From NCBI GenBank assembly GCA_024803745.1, contig JANJXV010000099.1, positions 1,612,001 to 1,676,000 of the forward strand: DNA of 64,000 nt, given 5' to 3'. The stretch is from Megascapheus bottae (taxonomy: Eukaryota > Chordata > Mammalia > Rodentia > Geomyidae). A program made the position numbers and the translations under genes. Positions within the stretch are counted from its first letter, which is position 1; each line of letters starts with the position of its first letter. Under the pieces are notes generated by a model, which was given only the letters and a program-made list of their open reading frames with translations, was not told the DNA's origin and made no database searches. Shown one piece after another: positions 22,919-33,790 of the stretch.

Positions 22919-23667
22919 AATGTGCAAGAGGCAAAATGCAAGCTGAGAAGGCACTGTGAAGCAAAATGTCTTGTGAAGGGTAAGGGGAATAGTGACAGTT
23001 AAGTTTGGATCTTACCTAAGAAAGGCTCCTTGAGCCTGAGACCAGGCTAGCACTTACGCCTAGTTAATGACTTGGGATTTGAACAAAAAGGTGTGCTGTT
23101 TGCTACATCCATATGTGAGGTGGGAAGGGAGATTCAGCCTCCAGTATGTCTTTGGGGAGGTCTTCTCTGAGCAAGGAGCTTTGGTCATTGGGCCTTGAAA
23201 GGTGACCCTACCTCCCTCACAATGGAACAGAATATGGAACCCTGGTAACCAAGCCACTGTATGTGACAACCAGCTCAAGTCAGCTCCCTTGGCCTGTGGC
23301 TCAGGAAGAAGAAAGATGTTGCTGTGCTGTTGCCAAAGGTCAGGAGGCTCGGATCTCAGGCATGAGAGATATGGATGTGTCACTTGAAGAAGTAGATGCT
23401 GGATCAGGGCCAAGACAAAATTCCAGTATATCAGGCATTTCTCTAGGAAGAAAGCCAGGAAACTCCAGGGAAACTCAGATGAGGTATATTGAGAGGAAAC
23501 CTATTTGAACCCATCATCCTGCCCACAAACTACAACCTTCTTGTGTGCTTTCAAGTGACTATACTGAGATTAGAGTGTGTCATTTCCAATCTACTCTATA
23601 CCAATTCCTCAGTGTGAAGTGTGGTCCCATTCCTACGTTTGAAATATCCACTGTTTTGCCAATACAG

Positions 23668-23861
23668 TGTGATGGTAAGTCAGCTCAGACTCTGAATGAG
23701 CCTTGTAACCTATGGATCCTGGAGGAAGGCCTGTTGGAGATGCTGCTGACAAAGCTGATCCCTGCCTACCAGAGAGGTGATCTCTTTTATGTGGGAAACT
23801 TCCTGCACAATTTCAAATAGTGGAGGACAATGTAGTAGTTGCTGGAAATTCTCTTGAAAAA
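23668..23861 (+). pseudogene. RALGDS-like exon encoding a REM (RasGEF N-terminal) domain
   Basis: In active family members the REM motif supports the catalytic CDC25-type RasGEF domain that activates Ral GTPases. The exon has an acceptor (CCAATACAG, ends 23667) and a strong donor (GTGAGT, from 23862). The frame reads AQTLNEPCNLWILEEG, LLTKLIPAYQRGDLFYVGNF, then LLEILLKK. It aligns over about 55 residues with the REM start of RALGDS (pattern LVEHLVPAF...DLSYV..FL...LDLLFKR). Three in-frame stops lie between the HNFK and LLEIL segments (23818-23840), so this copy is dead. Assignment is from recall of the family, not a search. Confidence 0.65.
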
Positions 23862-24780
23862 GTGAGTGTTCCCCCTCCAAACCCATGTTTGCTCACCACT
23901 CCTGGCCAAGTCTTGGAATACTTGGCTCCTCTCTGAGCCTGTTTGTTTCACGGGGGTGTTCACAGGGGAGCTAAGCATGATACAAGTGCACAAACTACTT
24001 TATTATGACTGGGACACCATGCCATTTCATTTCCCTCACAAGCTACTGGAGTCTCAACAGTGTGCTTACTGAGAAGTTGGATTTCAGGCATGAGTAAGTG
24101 GCTCCCAACTGCAGCCCTCACCTAGGTGACATCCTAGGAAATCCCATTTCCCAGTAAGAAATGAGGTGTCAGTACTAATGGCGGAGGCCTGTGAAATACT
24201 GGAGTCAGAGGAAAAGCTGGGGGCTGAATCACTTTTGAGCCATCAGGGAGGGATTGTGATAGCTTTGCCTGTTAGAACCTGAAAGCATTTACATTTTGGT
24301 GTGTGGTCTAGTGCTGACACTTGAAACTGAACCCAGGTCTAAATGCCATCCGTTTGGTGTTCAAAAATTAGCACTGTACCATTTGAGTCATAGGTCAAGT
24401 TCTGGCTTTTTGCTGCCTAATTGAAGACAAGTGCCTTTAGATTTTACTGACTAGACTGGCTTTCCACTGTGATCTTCAGAGCTCAGCCTGCTGGGTGGCT
24501 AAGATTAGAGCAATGAGCATTTAGTTCTTTATTTAGAGCATTCACTTATTGATTTATTTAGAGCATTTACTTAGTTAATTTAAGGTGCGTTTACTTTGGA
24601 CAGATGCATAGAGGCCTCTCTCAGAAGCTTCTGGAAGTGGGGTGTAAAAGTCATCCTGTTCTCGAGTGTCTCTTACACCCCTCCCAGCACATAAGTGCAC
24701 ATCTCTGCAGGACAGCCACAGCATTAGAATCCTGCAAGAAAGGGGCTTTGGTAAAAGGCTCAGGATGGAGAGAGAGGGCT
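23862..24780 (+). other. Intron of the RALGDS-like pseudogene, with a SINE
   Basis: Unassigned sequence between two RALGDS-like exons. A worn reverse B1-ID SINE lies at about 24300-24515 (GAACCCAGGTCTAAATGCCA, CTCAGCCTGCTGGGTGGC). TTTA-rich direct repeats follow at 24525-24585. Confidence 0.5.
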
Positions 24781-24794
24781 CTCACTTTCCTTGT

Positions 24795-25034
24795 ACCGAA
24801 TGTGCCCACAGCATCATGTGTTCCATCTATACGATGTGAATGGACTTCTACCCGAGTGATTTCTACGAGTTCAAGAACTGCCACACCCTGACACAACTCA
24901 AGCTCTATATGAGGCTCCACATGTCGGCTTTGGACCTGCTCTTCTAAACACAAACTTTTTGACCAGCTGGAGGAATATGTGACCAGTAAGACCAAGAAAA
25001 AGTAGAAGTCCTGGTGTGGGTGCCTCAGAACCTG
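24795..25034 (+). pseudogene. RALGDS-like exon after the REM exon
   Basis: The frame reads HSIMCSIYTM, a stop, MDFYPSDFYEF, then TLTQLKLYMRLHMSALDL. After a one-base shift it reads KLFDQLEEYVT. This follows the RALGDS order SILGTWLDQY.EDF, then LKQLV.Y..L.MPGSDL, then LLLAQLE. The conserved Trp has become TGA (24838-24840), and a stop and a frameshift follow in the LLAQLE region. A GTGAGT donor-like site lies at 25032. The order and spacing relative to 23668-23861 match consecutive exons of one gene. Confidence 0.6.
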
Positions 25035-25450
25035 TGAGTAGGAAGCCCATGTGGTCTAGATATTGGTTGGCCCTTACTTCTACAGAGCTTGGCAAAATGC
25101 CCTTTATGGGTGGTGTCAGCCAGGTAATGTCTGTCCTCCGAAAGGACTCGGGAATAAGCACTCATTAGAAAGACCCTACACCTCCTCAGTGTTCAGTCCA
25201 AACTCCAGTTCTACAGGTTCCTCCATTAGATCCTCACGGAAGTTGAGTGACACTTCAACTTGCAGAGTCCACTCTGTCCACTCTGTACCTATTTCCATTC
25301 TTAGGTTTGGGTCATCGTGTAAGAGCTTATCCTGAACTCCGGATGAAAAACCCACCAATGGAGCTGGTGACTGATGGAGACTGAGAATCATCACTGCACT
25401 CCAGAAAGCATGGGCCTTCTGTAGAAATTACCAAACAGGTTTAGAGTCCT
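25035..25450. other. Possible continuation of the RALGDS-like pseudogene
   Basis: It contains an open piece reading LGKMPFMGGVSQVMSVLRKD (25088 onward) with stops after it, and a later piece reading VRAYPELRMKNPPMELV (25318 onward). I could not align either to the family. No RasGEF catalytic (CDC25) domain is evident downstream. Confidence 0.3.
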
Positions 25451-25975
25451 ATGGATATACCTTTTGCTCTGAACCCCATGTGTGACACAGTTGAACCTGC
25501 AGATACTATGGAGGAAGAAAAAGAGCAGCCAGATTTCCTTCCGTTTCCTTTCACACTCCACCCAGAGTCAGTCCATCTGAGTCAGAGAACACTCCACTTA
25601 TTGTGCAAGCTGAAGGGGCACACGCTGGGCTCATGGAAAATGTCCCCATGGGAAGCAGCAAGTGTACTCTCAATACTGGATTCATTGGAGGAAAATGAAT
25701 CCATCCTCACAGAATATCCAGACCCATCCATCTCACTAAAAGAGACTCAATCTCCATTCGACAAACCAGAATCCATCCCCCTCTTAACTCAGGAAGGACA
25801 TTCTGTTTCTCATGAGGAAGGAGACCCTTCTGAGGACTCGGAAGTAGAATTACTGTCTGAAGGCAACTTGGAGGCCAGTCTGGATTTAGAGCTTCCCTGT
25901 CCCCTTCCTAAAAAGACGCCTCTTTATCCTGCTCTCATGATTCTTGTCAAGTATTCATTGTATTTACTTTGCTAA
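25451..25975 (+). other. 174-codon acidic open frame of unknown origin
   Basis: The open frame begins MDIPFALNPMCDTVEPAD. It is rich in Glu, Ser and Pro, with an acidic C-terminal third (HEEGDPSEDSEVELLSEGN) and a hydrophobic end (YPALMILVKYSLYLL). It contains one WKMSPWEAASVLSILDSLEE segment. No transmembrane topology, repeat or known domain is evident. It is the longest open stretch in the non-L1 part besides the zinc-finger region and directly follows the RALGDS-like remnants. It may be a retained exon, a degraded gene of another family, or chance. Confidence 0.3.
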
Positions 25976-26384
25976 CTATTAAACTCTCATTGTTAATATT
26001 ATGGTGTGCAGTTCTTCAGTGCTTATTATACTGTGTTTTATTTTCCACTTATAATGTGAGACCTCAGACACATAGGTCCTGGGTGGGCCAAAAACCAGAC
26101 AGGTCTGGTCCCATAGAAGACAACCTTACTGGATATACAGGGAACTATGAAATGCATGGAATCACCAGGAATCCAGGCCAGGCTTCCATGGAAAAACAAG
26201 TCAGCGACCAAAACTTAAGGACAGAGCAGATGCCTGGAAATGTGTTTTGTCAATCGGGAGAAGTGCCAGAGTAACTGTAATATTATGTGGGACTCTGTTC
26301 TGTGAGTTCAAGTCTGTTTATATATCCATTGTGCTTTGTACAAATATTTAAGAAAATTAAAACTCCACAATAGCATCAAAAATC
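25976..26384. other. No gene recognised
   Basis: An open frame of 101 codons (25969-26274) starts with a hydrophobic stretch and otherwise has no recognisable features. AT content rises after 26280. Confidence 0.3.
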
Positions 26385-26577
26385 TACTTTGGCTTTGAAT
26401 GTTGCTTAGTCGTAGAGTGATCGCCCAGTATACAAGAAGACCTTGATTCAATTCCTCAACACTGCATACACAGAAAAAGCAGATGGGGCACTGTTGCTCA
26501 GGTGTAAGAGTGCCACCCTTGAACAAATGTGGCCAAGGACAGTTCCTGGTCCCTCAGTTCAAGCCGCAGGACTAGCC
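26385..26577 (+). repeat. ID-type dimeric SINE
   Basis: It contains TTGCTTAGTCGTAGAGTGAT, CCTTGATTCAATTCCTC, GGCACTGTTGCTCAGGTG and CAGTTCAAGCCGCAGGAC. Confidence 0.85.
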
Positions 26578-27160
26578 AAACAAGAAATCATACCATTTTC
26601 CACACATTTGGAAATAAATCTGATTTATCTAACCCTACTTCTTTTTTGCCAGTCCAGGGTGTGTGCCACCAAGCCAAACTACTGGCCCCCAACCTTACTA
26701 TTTTTAATCATTTAATTTTTTTACATAATCATATTTCATGCTGTCTGTATTAATACCATAAACAGTATGCTTAGTGTAATAATGTTAAAGGTAAAACATA
26801 AGAAATTAATAACTAAAATTCCTTTTATATTAGTTTTATAGCATTACTACAATTTTATGAGAAAAATTACTTAGAATGTTTATTTTAGAGTTCACGTAAT
26901 CCATTTTAATAAATATATCAACCTACATCATTTATTTGAACACATTTTAAACTATTTTTTTCAGGAATGAAAATACATATATATTTGTTGTAAATGAAAT
27001 TTATGACTTGGGGGGAAAGGAAAGAGAAAATGGGGGAGGGGGTAACAGTGTTTACAAGAAATGTACTCATTACATATGTAACAGCAATCTCTTTGTATAT
27101 CACCTTGAACAACAAATTTTTTGAAAAGTACAATAAGTTTAAATGTCTACTTTGGGCAGA
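26578..27160. other. AT-rich intergenic DNA
   Basis: No gene seen. A G-rich stretch at about 27010-27045 (GGGGGGAAAGG, GGGGGAGGGGG) has the look of an old L1 3' polypurine tract, but the surroundings are not alignable. Confidence 0.4.
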
Positions 27161-27365
27161 ATTTTTTTTGCCAGTACTGGGCTTAGACTCAGGACCTGAG
27201 CACGATCCTTGTTTTTGTTTTTGTTTATTCTTAAGGCGCAAGTTCTATCACATGTGCCACAGCACCACTTTTATCTTTTTTTATCAATGTTGTGCTGAGG
27301 AATTGAACTTGGGTCTTCATTCATGCTCGGCAAGAACGCTTCCACTAGGCTTAACTTATGGCCCC
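27161..27365 (-). repeat. ID-type dimeric SINE (reverse)
   Basis: It contains CCAGTACTGGGCTTAGACTC, CATGTGCCACAGCACCAC and GAATTGAACTTGGGTCTTC, then CGGCAAGAACGCTTCCACTAGG. Confidence 0.85.
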
Positions 27366-27486
27366 AGTGGGAAGGAAGTTTTCCATAAAATATGTAGGAA
27401 ATATGTACACTAAAGAAAAGCCATCAAAAATAGAAGAAAAATTATATATTTAGATAACAACATGCCAGTATTATGGCAGATCTCTG
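27366..27486. other. Sequence left of the D2 edge
   Basis: AT-rich, with no gene. It is unrelated to 154-274, the sequence left of D1, so the duplication edge is at 27487. Confidence 0.6.
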
Positions 27487-28345
27487 TAATTATAATATTC
27501 TCATGAAGTATAGTTTTTAAGAAACATGTTGTTTGCTTTGGGAAAGTAAAGGCAAGGAAAAATGATATAAGTAAGTTCCCTATTTATCAGAAGGAAAATA
27601 CTATTGGGTTTAGATCAACTTCATTCATTCCGTGCTGATGAAACAAATATTTGCAATTCCTGAGGCCAATCACTTCATTGTGATGCACAATCAGCCAGCT
27701 TAGATCAATCTTCCAAAAAAGGAAAGGAACAAATGAGAAGCAATTAATGTTTCCAAAATGAACCAAGTGGTGGTGGCAGCTCACACTTGTAATTCTATCT
27801 ACTCAAGGCCTGAAATCCAATGATCTGGATTAAGTCTGTCTGGGATGAAGATATTACTGTCTGTAACATCATCTCTGTTATCACAGCCCAGCTGATACAC
27901 TCTGCCCAACAGGTTCCAAACACCAAAGTCCATCTCCTATCTGAAATACTACCAAACGTACTCACATATTATTTCCTCTTTGGGAGATAGTTGAAACATG
28001 TACCAGAAACATTTCCCTGGCTTCAGAGTGGAAGTGGAAATATATACTCACTAGAATCCCATCTAGTAAATTACAGTCAATCATCGTTCCTCACATCTTG
28101 TTAGTTAAATTGAACAATGAGTGTTTGGATCAGAAGCAATGTGTATGAGCATACATGTTGTAAAAGTACTGTAATCCTAGCTACTCAAGATAAGCTGAGA
28201 ACTGAGGATTCCAGTTCAAAATCAGCCACGCAATACATTCCATAAGATTTTTACCTCTAATTAACCAGCAAAAAACAGAGCGTTGAATTGTGCTTAAAAT
28301 GCCACAGCCCTAAGCTTTGCATTAAAGAGCTAGGGGGTAGCATTC

Positions 28346-30210
28346 AGGATGCCCACTCCCTCCACTCCTTTTTAACATAGTACTAGAATTCCTAGGCAGT
28401 GCAATAAGGCAAGAAGCAAGCGTAAAGGGGATCCAAGTAGGGAAAGAGGAAATAAAACTATCCCTCTTGGCCGATGACATGATTCTGTATTTAAAGAATC
28501 CTATAGACTCTACTCCCAAGCTCCTTGAGCTGATTCAAAGATTTGGAAGGGTAACAGGCCATAAAATGAACCCTCACAAATCAACTACCTTACTTTATGC
28601 CAACACTGAGAGGAACGAGGCAATAATCAGGAAAGAAATTCCTTTCACAGTAGCCTCAAAGAAAATAAAGTACCTAGCAATTAGCTTAACTAAGAATGTA
28701 AAGGACCGTTTAGATGAAAACTTTAAAACCCTAAAAAAGGAAATAGAAGCAGAACTAAGGAAAGGGGAAAACCTCCCATGCTCCTGGATTGGAAGAAGCA
28801 ACATTGTGAAAATGACAAACTTGCCAAGGGCTATCTACAAATTCAATGTAATACCAATCAACATCCCAATGTCATTCTTTAAAGAAATAGAAGAGGCAAT
28901 TCAAAATTTCATATGGAATAATAAAAGACCCCGTATAGCAAAAATACTTCTTAGCAGAAAGAACAGCGCTGGAGGAATTTCAATTCCAAACTTAAGACTC
29001 TATTACAGAGCTATAATTCTCAAAACAGCTTGGTACTGGCACAAGAACAGGCCTGAAGTCCATTGCAATAGAACTGCGGACCCAGATATTAAACCACACA
29101 CCTATGGCCACATAATCTTTGACCAGGGAGCCAAAAAATAGAATGGAAGAAAGATAGCCTCTTCAACAAGTTGTGCTGGCAGAACTGGTTAAACACCTGC
29201 AGAAAAATAAGTTGGATCCTTCTTTGTCCCCTTGCACTAGAATTAACTCCAAATGGATCAAAGACGTGGAGGTAAAAGCTGACACACTGAAAAGTTTACA
29301 GGAAGGAATAGGAGATACACTAGGCCTCCTTGGCACAGGTCGAAACTTTCTTAATAAGGACCAAGAATCACAACAAATCAGAGAAAGGCTGGATAAGTGG
29401 GACTGCATTACACTGCAGAGCTTTTGTATGGCAACGGATATAGCTAGTAAACTAATCAGGAAGCCTACAGGGTGGGAGAAGATCTTCACCACCCAAACAA
29501 CGTACAAAGGCCTCATATCTAAAATATATTAACAACTCAAAAAATTGAATCACTCCAAAACTCACCTCCAAAGTAACACCCATCCCATTAAAAATGGGCC
29601 AAAGACTTAAGAGAGTCTTCTCTGAAGAAGAAACAAAATTGCATATAGACACATGAAGAAATGCTCAACATCTCTGGTCATAAAAGAAATGCAAATCAAA
29701 ACAACTCTAAGATTCCACCTCACTCCAGTTAGAATGGCCAGGATCAGGAAAATGAATGACAACAGATGCTGGGGGCGATGTGGCCAGGAGGGATAAGTTC
29801 TACACTGTTGATGGGAGTGCAAACTCGTTCAACCACTATGGAAAGCAGTGCGGCAGTGCCTCAAAACGCTAAACATACAAGTCCCCTATGGCCCACCAAT
29901 TCCACTACTTGGCATTTACCCAACAATCCAGAAACAAGGGCATACTAAACCCACTAGCACAACAATGTTCATTGCAGCACTATTCACCATAGCAAAGATA
30001 TGGAACCAACCAAGATGTCCCTCAGTTGATGAGTGGATCAACAAGTTGTGGTATTTGTACACAATGGAATTCTATGCTGCTGTCAGAAAGAATGACATCG
30101 CCCCATTTGTTAGGAAATGGAAAGACTTAGAACAAATCATATTAAGTGAAGTAAGCCAGACTCAAAGGAACTTAGGCTCAGTGGTTTCCCTCATTCGTCA
30201 TAATCAGTAG
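28346..30210 (+). pseudogene. L1-0' ORF2 remnant
   Basis: The RT catalytic motif reads LLADDMILY: the Phe before Ala-Asp-Asp is Leu, a change not seen in the other copies. A frame of 224 codons (28467-29141) covers the RT palm to thumb, then is lost at a shortened A run near 29133. Further frame breaks occur near 29530 and 29635, and a TGA occurs at the CWW motif near 29809, as in L1-0. The C-terminal 120 codons (29848-30210) are open to the natural TAG. Non-functional. Confidence 0.9.
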
Positions 30211-30629
30211 AAACCTTGGGCTCTACTAGCAGAGATTGTCAATAGAGCAAAAGGCCATATATAAGGCCATATAATGTGAAGCTAATTGAAAGGACCTCCA
30301 GGATATTGACACAAAAGCCATATAATGAATGATTGTTGTCCTTAATGTACTATGTTGTCTCTCATCTCGCTTGCTGTCCCTTGGTTATCCCATATTGGTA
30401 TAGTATCTCACTTTGTTATCTGATATATTGAATTTATTTGTATTTGGATATTTGAAATTTGATAGGGAAGGGGGGAAAACCAAGACGGGTGGGGGGTGTG
30501 GGGTTGGAGGGAAATGGGTACCAAGACATGTGAAAGGGTATCAATGTATGTGAATTAATGCACCTTCTATCTGGCAAATATCATCTAACCCTTTTACTAA
30601 TTACAATAAAAAAATGAAAAAAAAAGAAA
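28346..30629 (+). mobile_element. L1-0': 5'-truncated LINE-1 at the array's left edge
   Basis: It starts at exactly the same ORF2 position as L1-0 and ends with the same 3'UTR, polypurine tract, AATAAA (30605-30610) and short A-rich tail. It is the first, partial unit of the array. Confidence 0.93.
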
Positions 30630-31999
30630 GTTGTAGTGTGTGGGGAGGATGATGGGGTCAAATACATTTCTTTTTAGAAATTTACCTCATCTGGTTGCCC
30701 TGGATTTTCCTGGCCTTCTTCTTAGAGAAAGTTCTGTTATACTGGATTTGTGGCTTGGCAATGATCTAGCATGTACATCTTCGAGTAAGACATCCACAAC
30801 TTCCATGCCTGAGACTCGAGTTTCCTGACCTTTGGCAACAGCACAGCAACATCTTTCTTCCTCCTGAGCCACAGGCCAAGTGAGCTGGCTTGAGCTGGTT
30901 GTTAGTTACAGTGGCTTGGTTACCAGGGTTCCATATTCTGTTCCATTGTGAGGGAGGCAGGGTCACCTTTCAGGGCCCAATGACCAAAGATCCTTGCTCA
31001 CAAAAGACCTCACCAAAGACATACTGGAGGCTGAATCTCTCCTCCAATCTCACAATATACATGTGGATGTAGTAAACAGCACACCTTATTTGTCCAATCC
31101 CAATGTCTTCCACTAGGCCCAACTACCAGTCTGGTCTCAGGCTCAAGGAGACTTTCTTAGGTAAGATCCAAACTTAAGGGTCAATATTGCCCTCATCCTT
31201 TACAAAACATTTGCTTCACAGTGCCTTCTCTGCCTGCATTTTGCCCCTTGTCGAATTTTTTTTGTTTTTGCTAGTCTTGGGACTTGACCTCAGAGTGTGA
31301 ACATTGTTCTTGGGCTTTCTTTAGGCTTTAGCTGTCCCACCGAGCCACAGCACCACTTGCAGCGTTTTCTATGTATGTGGTAATGAGGAATCAAACCTGA
31401 GGCTTACTGCTTGGTAGCCAAGGACTCTACCACTAGGTCAAACACAGGGCATCTTGCACATATTTTTGACATCAATCTACTAGGATATTATTAGGGTTCT
31501 GTATCCTAATCAATTTTTTCCTGATGATTAGCTTTGCTGTCATGTGTAAAATATGCAAGAGGGAAAAACACAGAAGAATTAGTGAAATTAAAAAAAAGCA
31601 TTAGACACAGTTAAGTGTTCATTCTTTGTAGGAGAAAGGATATTTGGATATGATGATGATGATGATGATGACTTTATAATTACTATGTCAGGGTTGAGAG
31701 TTTGGTATAGTGGTAGAGTGCTTGCCTAGCATCCATGAAGATCTGGGTTTGATTGCTCAGTACCACATAGATAGAAAATCTAGATGTGGCACTGTGGCTC
31801 AAGTGGCAGAGGGCTAGAATTGAGAAAACCCGAGGAAAGTGCTCAGGCCCTGAATTCAAGCCCCAAGACTGGCAGAAAGATAAAAGATAATAAAAATGCT
31901 TTTTACAAGCTAATTCACTCACAGCATTTGCTTCTGAAATCTTCGCTTCTGCATCTTGTGAAATACCCCTTTCCCTCAACGTAGACAAGAAAAACAGAT
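30630..31999 (-). pseudogene. Spacer S2: inverted RALGDS-like fragment
   Basis: Near-identical to S1, with the same two SINEs. The minus-strand open piece starting MAQEEERCCCAVAKGQE (30872-30687) is intact. The (ATG)n run is 7 units at 31650-31670. Confidence 0.75.
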
Positions 32000-32559
32000 C
32001 CATCCCATGGTCCACCGTGGGGCCACTGGTTGGGCTAAGAGCTAGTCGTGCAGCAACACATAAGTTTTATTCTAATACTTTCCAAACTTTGTACTCAAAT
32101 ATGCTACCTACTTACCAACTTATGTCAGTTATCCTTATGCTATAACTTTTCTTCATTACTACAATATTCTTACACTCCTATGTTAATCCTCTTGCACCTC
32201 CCCTGACCTCTCTCATTCTTTTGTTCTATCTCTGGACCTCTGCTCGTCTTTCAACCCTTATACTGCACGGATCTACACTTGATGGCTGTTGAGCAATATT
32301 GTATATGTAGGTGGTTAATTATTCTCTAGGCTCAGAGGGACTTAAAGACAATAGAGATTGGATTGAGAGGCTTATTGTTTGGGGTATAAATCGCTTATCA
32401 GTGGTTGTATTAGGCTGGTCTGTAAGTGCACAAAAAGAAAGAGTGATAATACCAATCAAAACTTGTGAACATCTAGTGTCTGCCAGCGACAGAGGTCTAG
32501 GTTGGTTATATCTGAAAAACTATAATCGTATTTAGTAGTAATCTTGCTCCCATTTTCAA

Positions 32560-33743
32560 ATGGGCAGAACAAGAAACTCAAGAAAAATGTCAAATCAAGA
32601 AACAACATCCCCCACCCAATGTAAACAGACAATGGAACAGTCACTGGCAAACCTAGAGGAGAGTCTTCCAATTGCTACACAAATGCAATTGATAAACATC
32701 ATTAATGAAAAATGTGAAAATATAAAGAAAGAGATAATGGAGGAAGCCATACCTGAACAAGAGGAAAGCAAAAACAAGGTGATAAGTGAAAAAGAAGAAG
32801 CCATAAAGGAGGCCATAATAAAGGTTTTTCAAAGAAAGTTGGATGAATTCAAAGAATCCACAAATAAAAACGTGACCAAACTCCAGCAAATGTCCAAAGA
32901 AAATAAAGCTACTGAGCTAACCACTCAAAAGGAAATCAAGGAGATAAAGAAATCCATACATGATCTAAAACAAGGGATGCAAGGCATCAAAAGTGAGCAA
33001 TTAGAAGCAAGGGAGATGAAAAATAAAGTAGATAGCTTTGATAGCAGGTTAGACATTGCAGAGGAGAGAATTTCCGTGGCTGAAGATAATTTAGGTATTA
33101 TAAAGAACAGAAAATGAGTCAATCCAAATCTAGGAAATATGAGAGAGCGCTTCAGGAGGTCCAAGATACAATTAGGAAGCCTAATTTAAGGCTAGTTGGT
33201 ACTGAGGAGGGCGTGGAGAAAGAGGTCAATGGTATTGGAAATATACTTCAGGGAATCATCTCAGAGAATTTCCCAAATATCCAGAAGGGCAGGCCCATCC
33301 AGATACGAGAACCTTTTAGAACCCCAAACAGACCTGACCAGAAAAGAACATCCCACCGCCACATTGTGATCCGAACTGGATCAATAGAAACGAAAGGAAA
33401 GATCCTAAAGGCAGCCAGGGAAAAGGGATCAGTAACCTACCAAGGCAAACCAATCAGAATAACCCCAGATTTCTCAGCAGAGACCATGCAAGCACGAAGT
33501 GACTGGAAGCATATATGTCATGCCCTTATATCAAATAACTACCAACCAAGAATACTGTAGCCAGCTAAGCTCTCATTCATAACTGAGGGAAAAATAAAAA
33601 CATTCCATTCCAGGGAAAAGCTGCAACAATATGTCGAAACAAAACCAACACTACAGAGAATTCTCAAAGATGCTCTATACATAGAAAACCAAATAAATGC
33701 AATATAGGGAAAGAAATGGCACCTAAACAGCATACCATCTAAG
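32560..33743 (+). pseudogene. L1-2 ORF1 (coiled-coil and RRM parts in two frames)
   Basis: The first part (32560-33117, 185 codons) begins MGRTRNSRKMSNQETTS, then MEQSLANLEESLP. This is the usual L1 ORF1p start followed by a long Lys/Glu-rich coiled coil. It ends at ATGA (33114-33117). The second part (33114-33560, 148 codons, minus-one frame) carries the RRM (LRLVGTEEGVEKEVNGIGN) and C-terminal domain (RITPDFSAETMQARSDW). A TAG at 33558-33560 precedes about 60 further codons of C-terminal homology. This is the best-preserved ORF1 layout in the array, together with L1-5. Confidence 0.9.
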
Positions 33744-33790
33744 GACCACAAGAACTGTCAAGACACAGGCCCTACTAAAAGCTTTTAAAA

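Larger units (their letters stand above)
22178..23536 (+). pseudogene. RALGDS-like locus, 5' portion (paralogue of the spacers)
   Basis: This block is homologous, inverted, to every spacer of the L1 array. Within it are a coding-like segment ending at a GTGAGT donor near 22255 (reads SQDAEAKNSEANA), two SINEs, and an open stretch from about 23263 to 23505. That stretch contains VAQEEERCCCAVAKGQEARI, then ISGISLGRKPGN. The last phrase weakly resembles the SISLRKVQ region just upstream of the REM domain in RALGDS, so it could be the preceding exon. The REM exon follows at 23668. The array L1s begin exactly where this homology ends at 23536. No complete frame was found. Confidence 0.6.
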
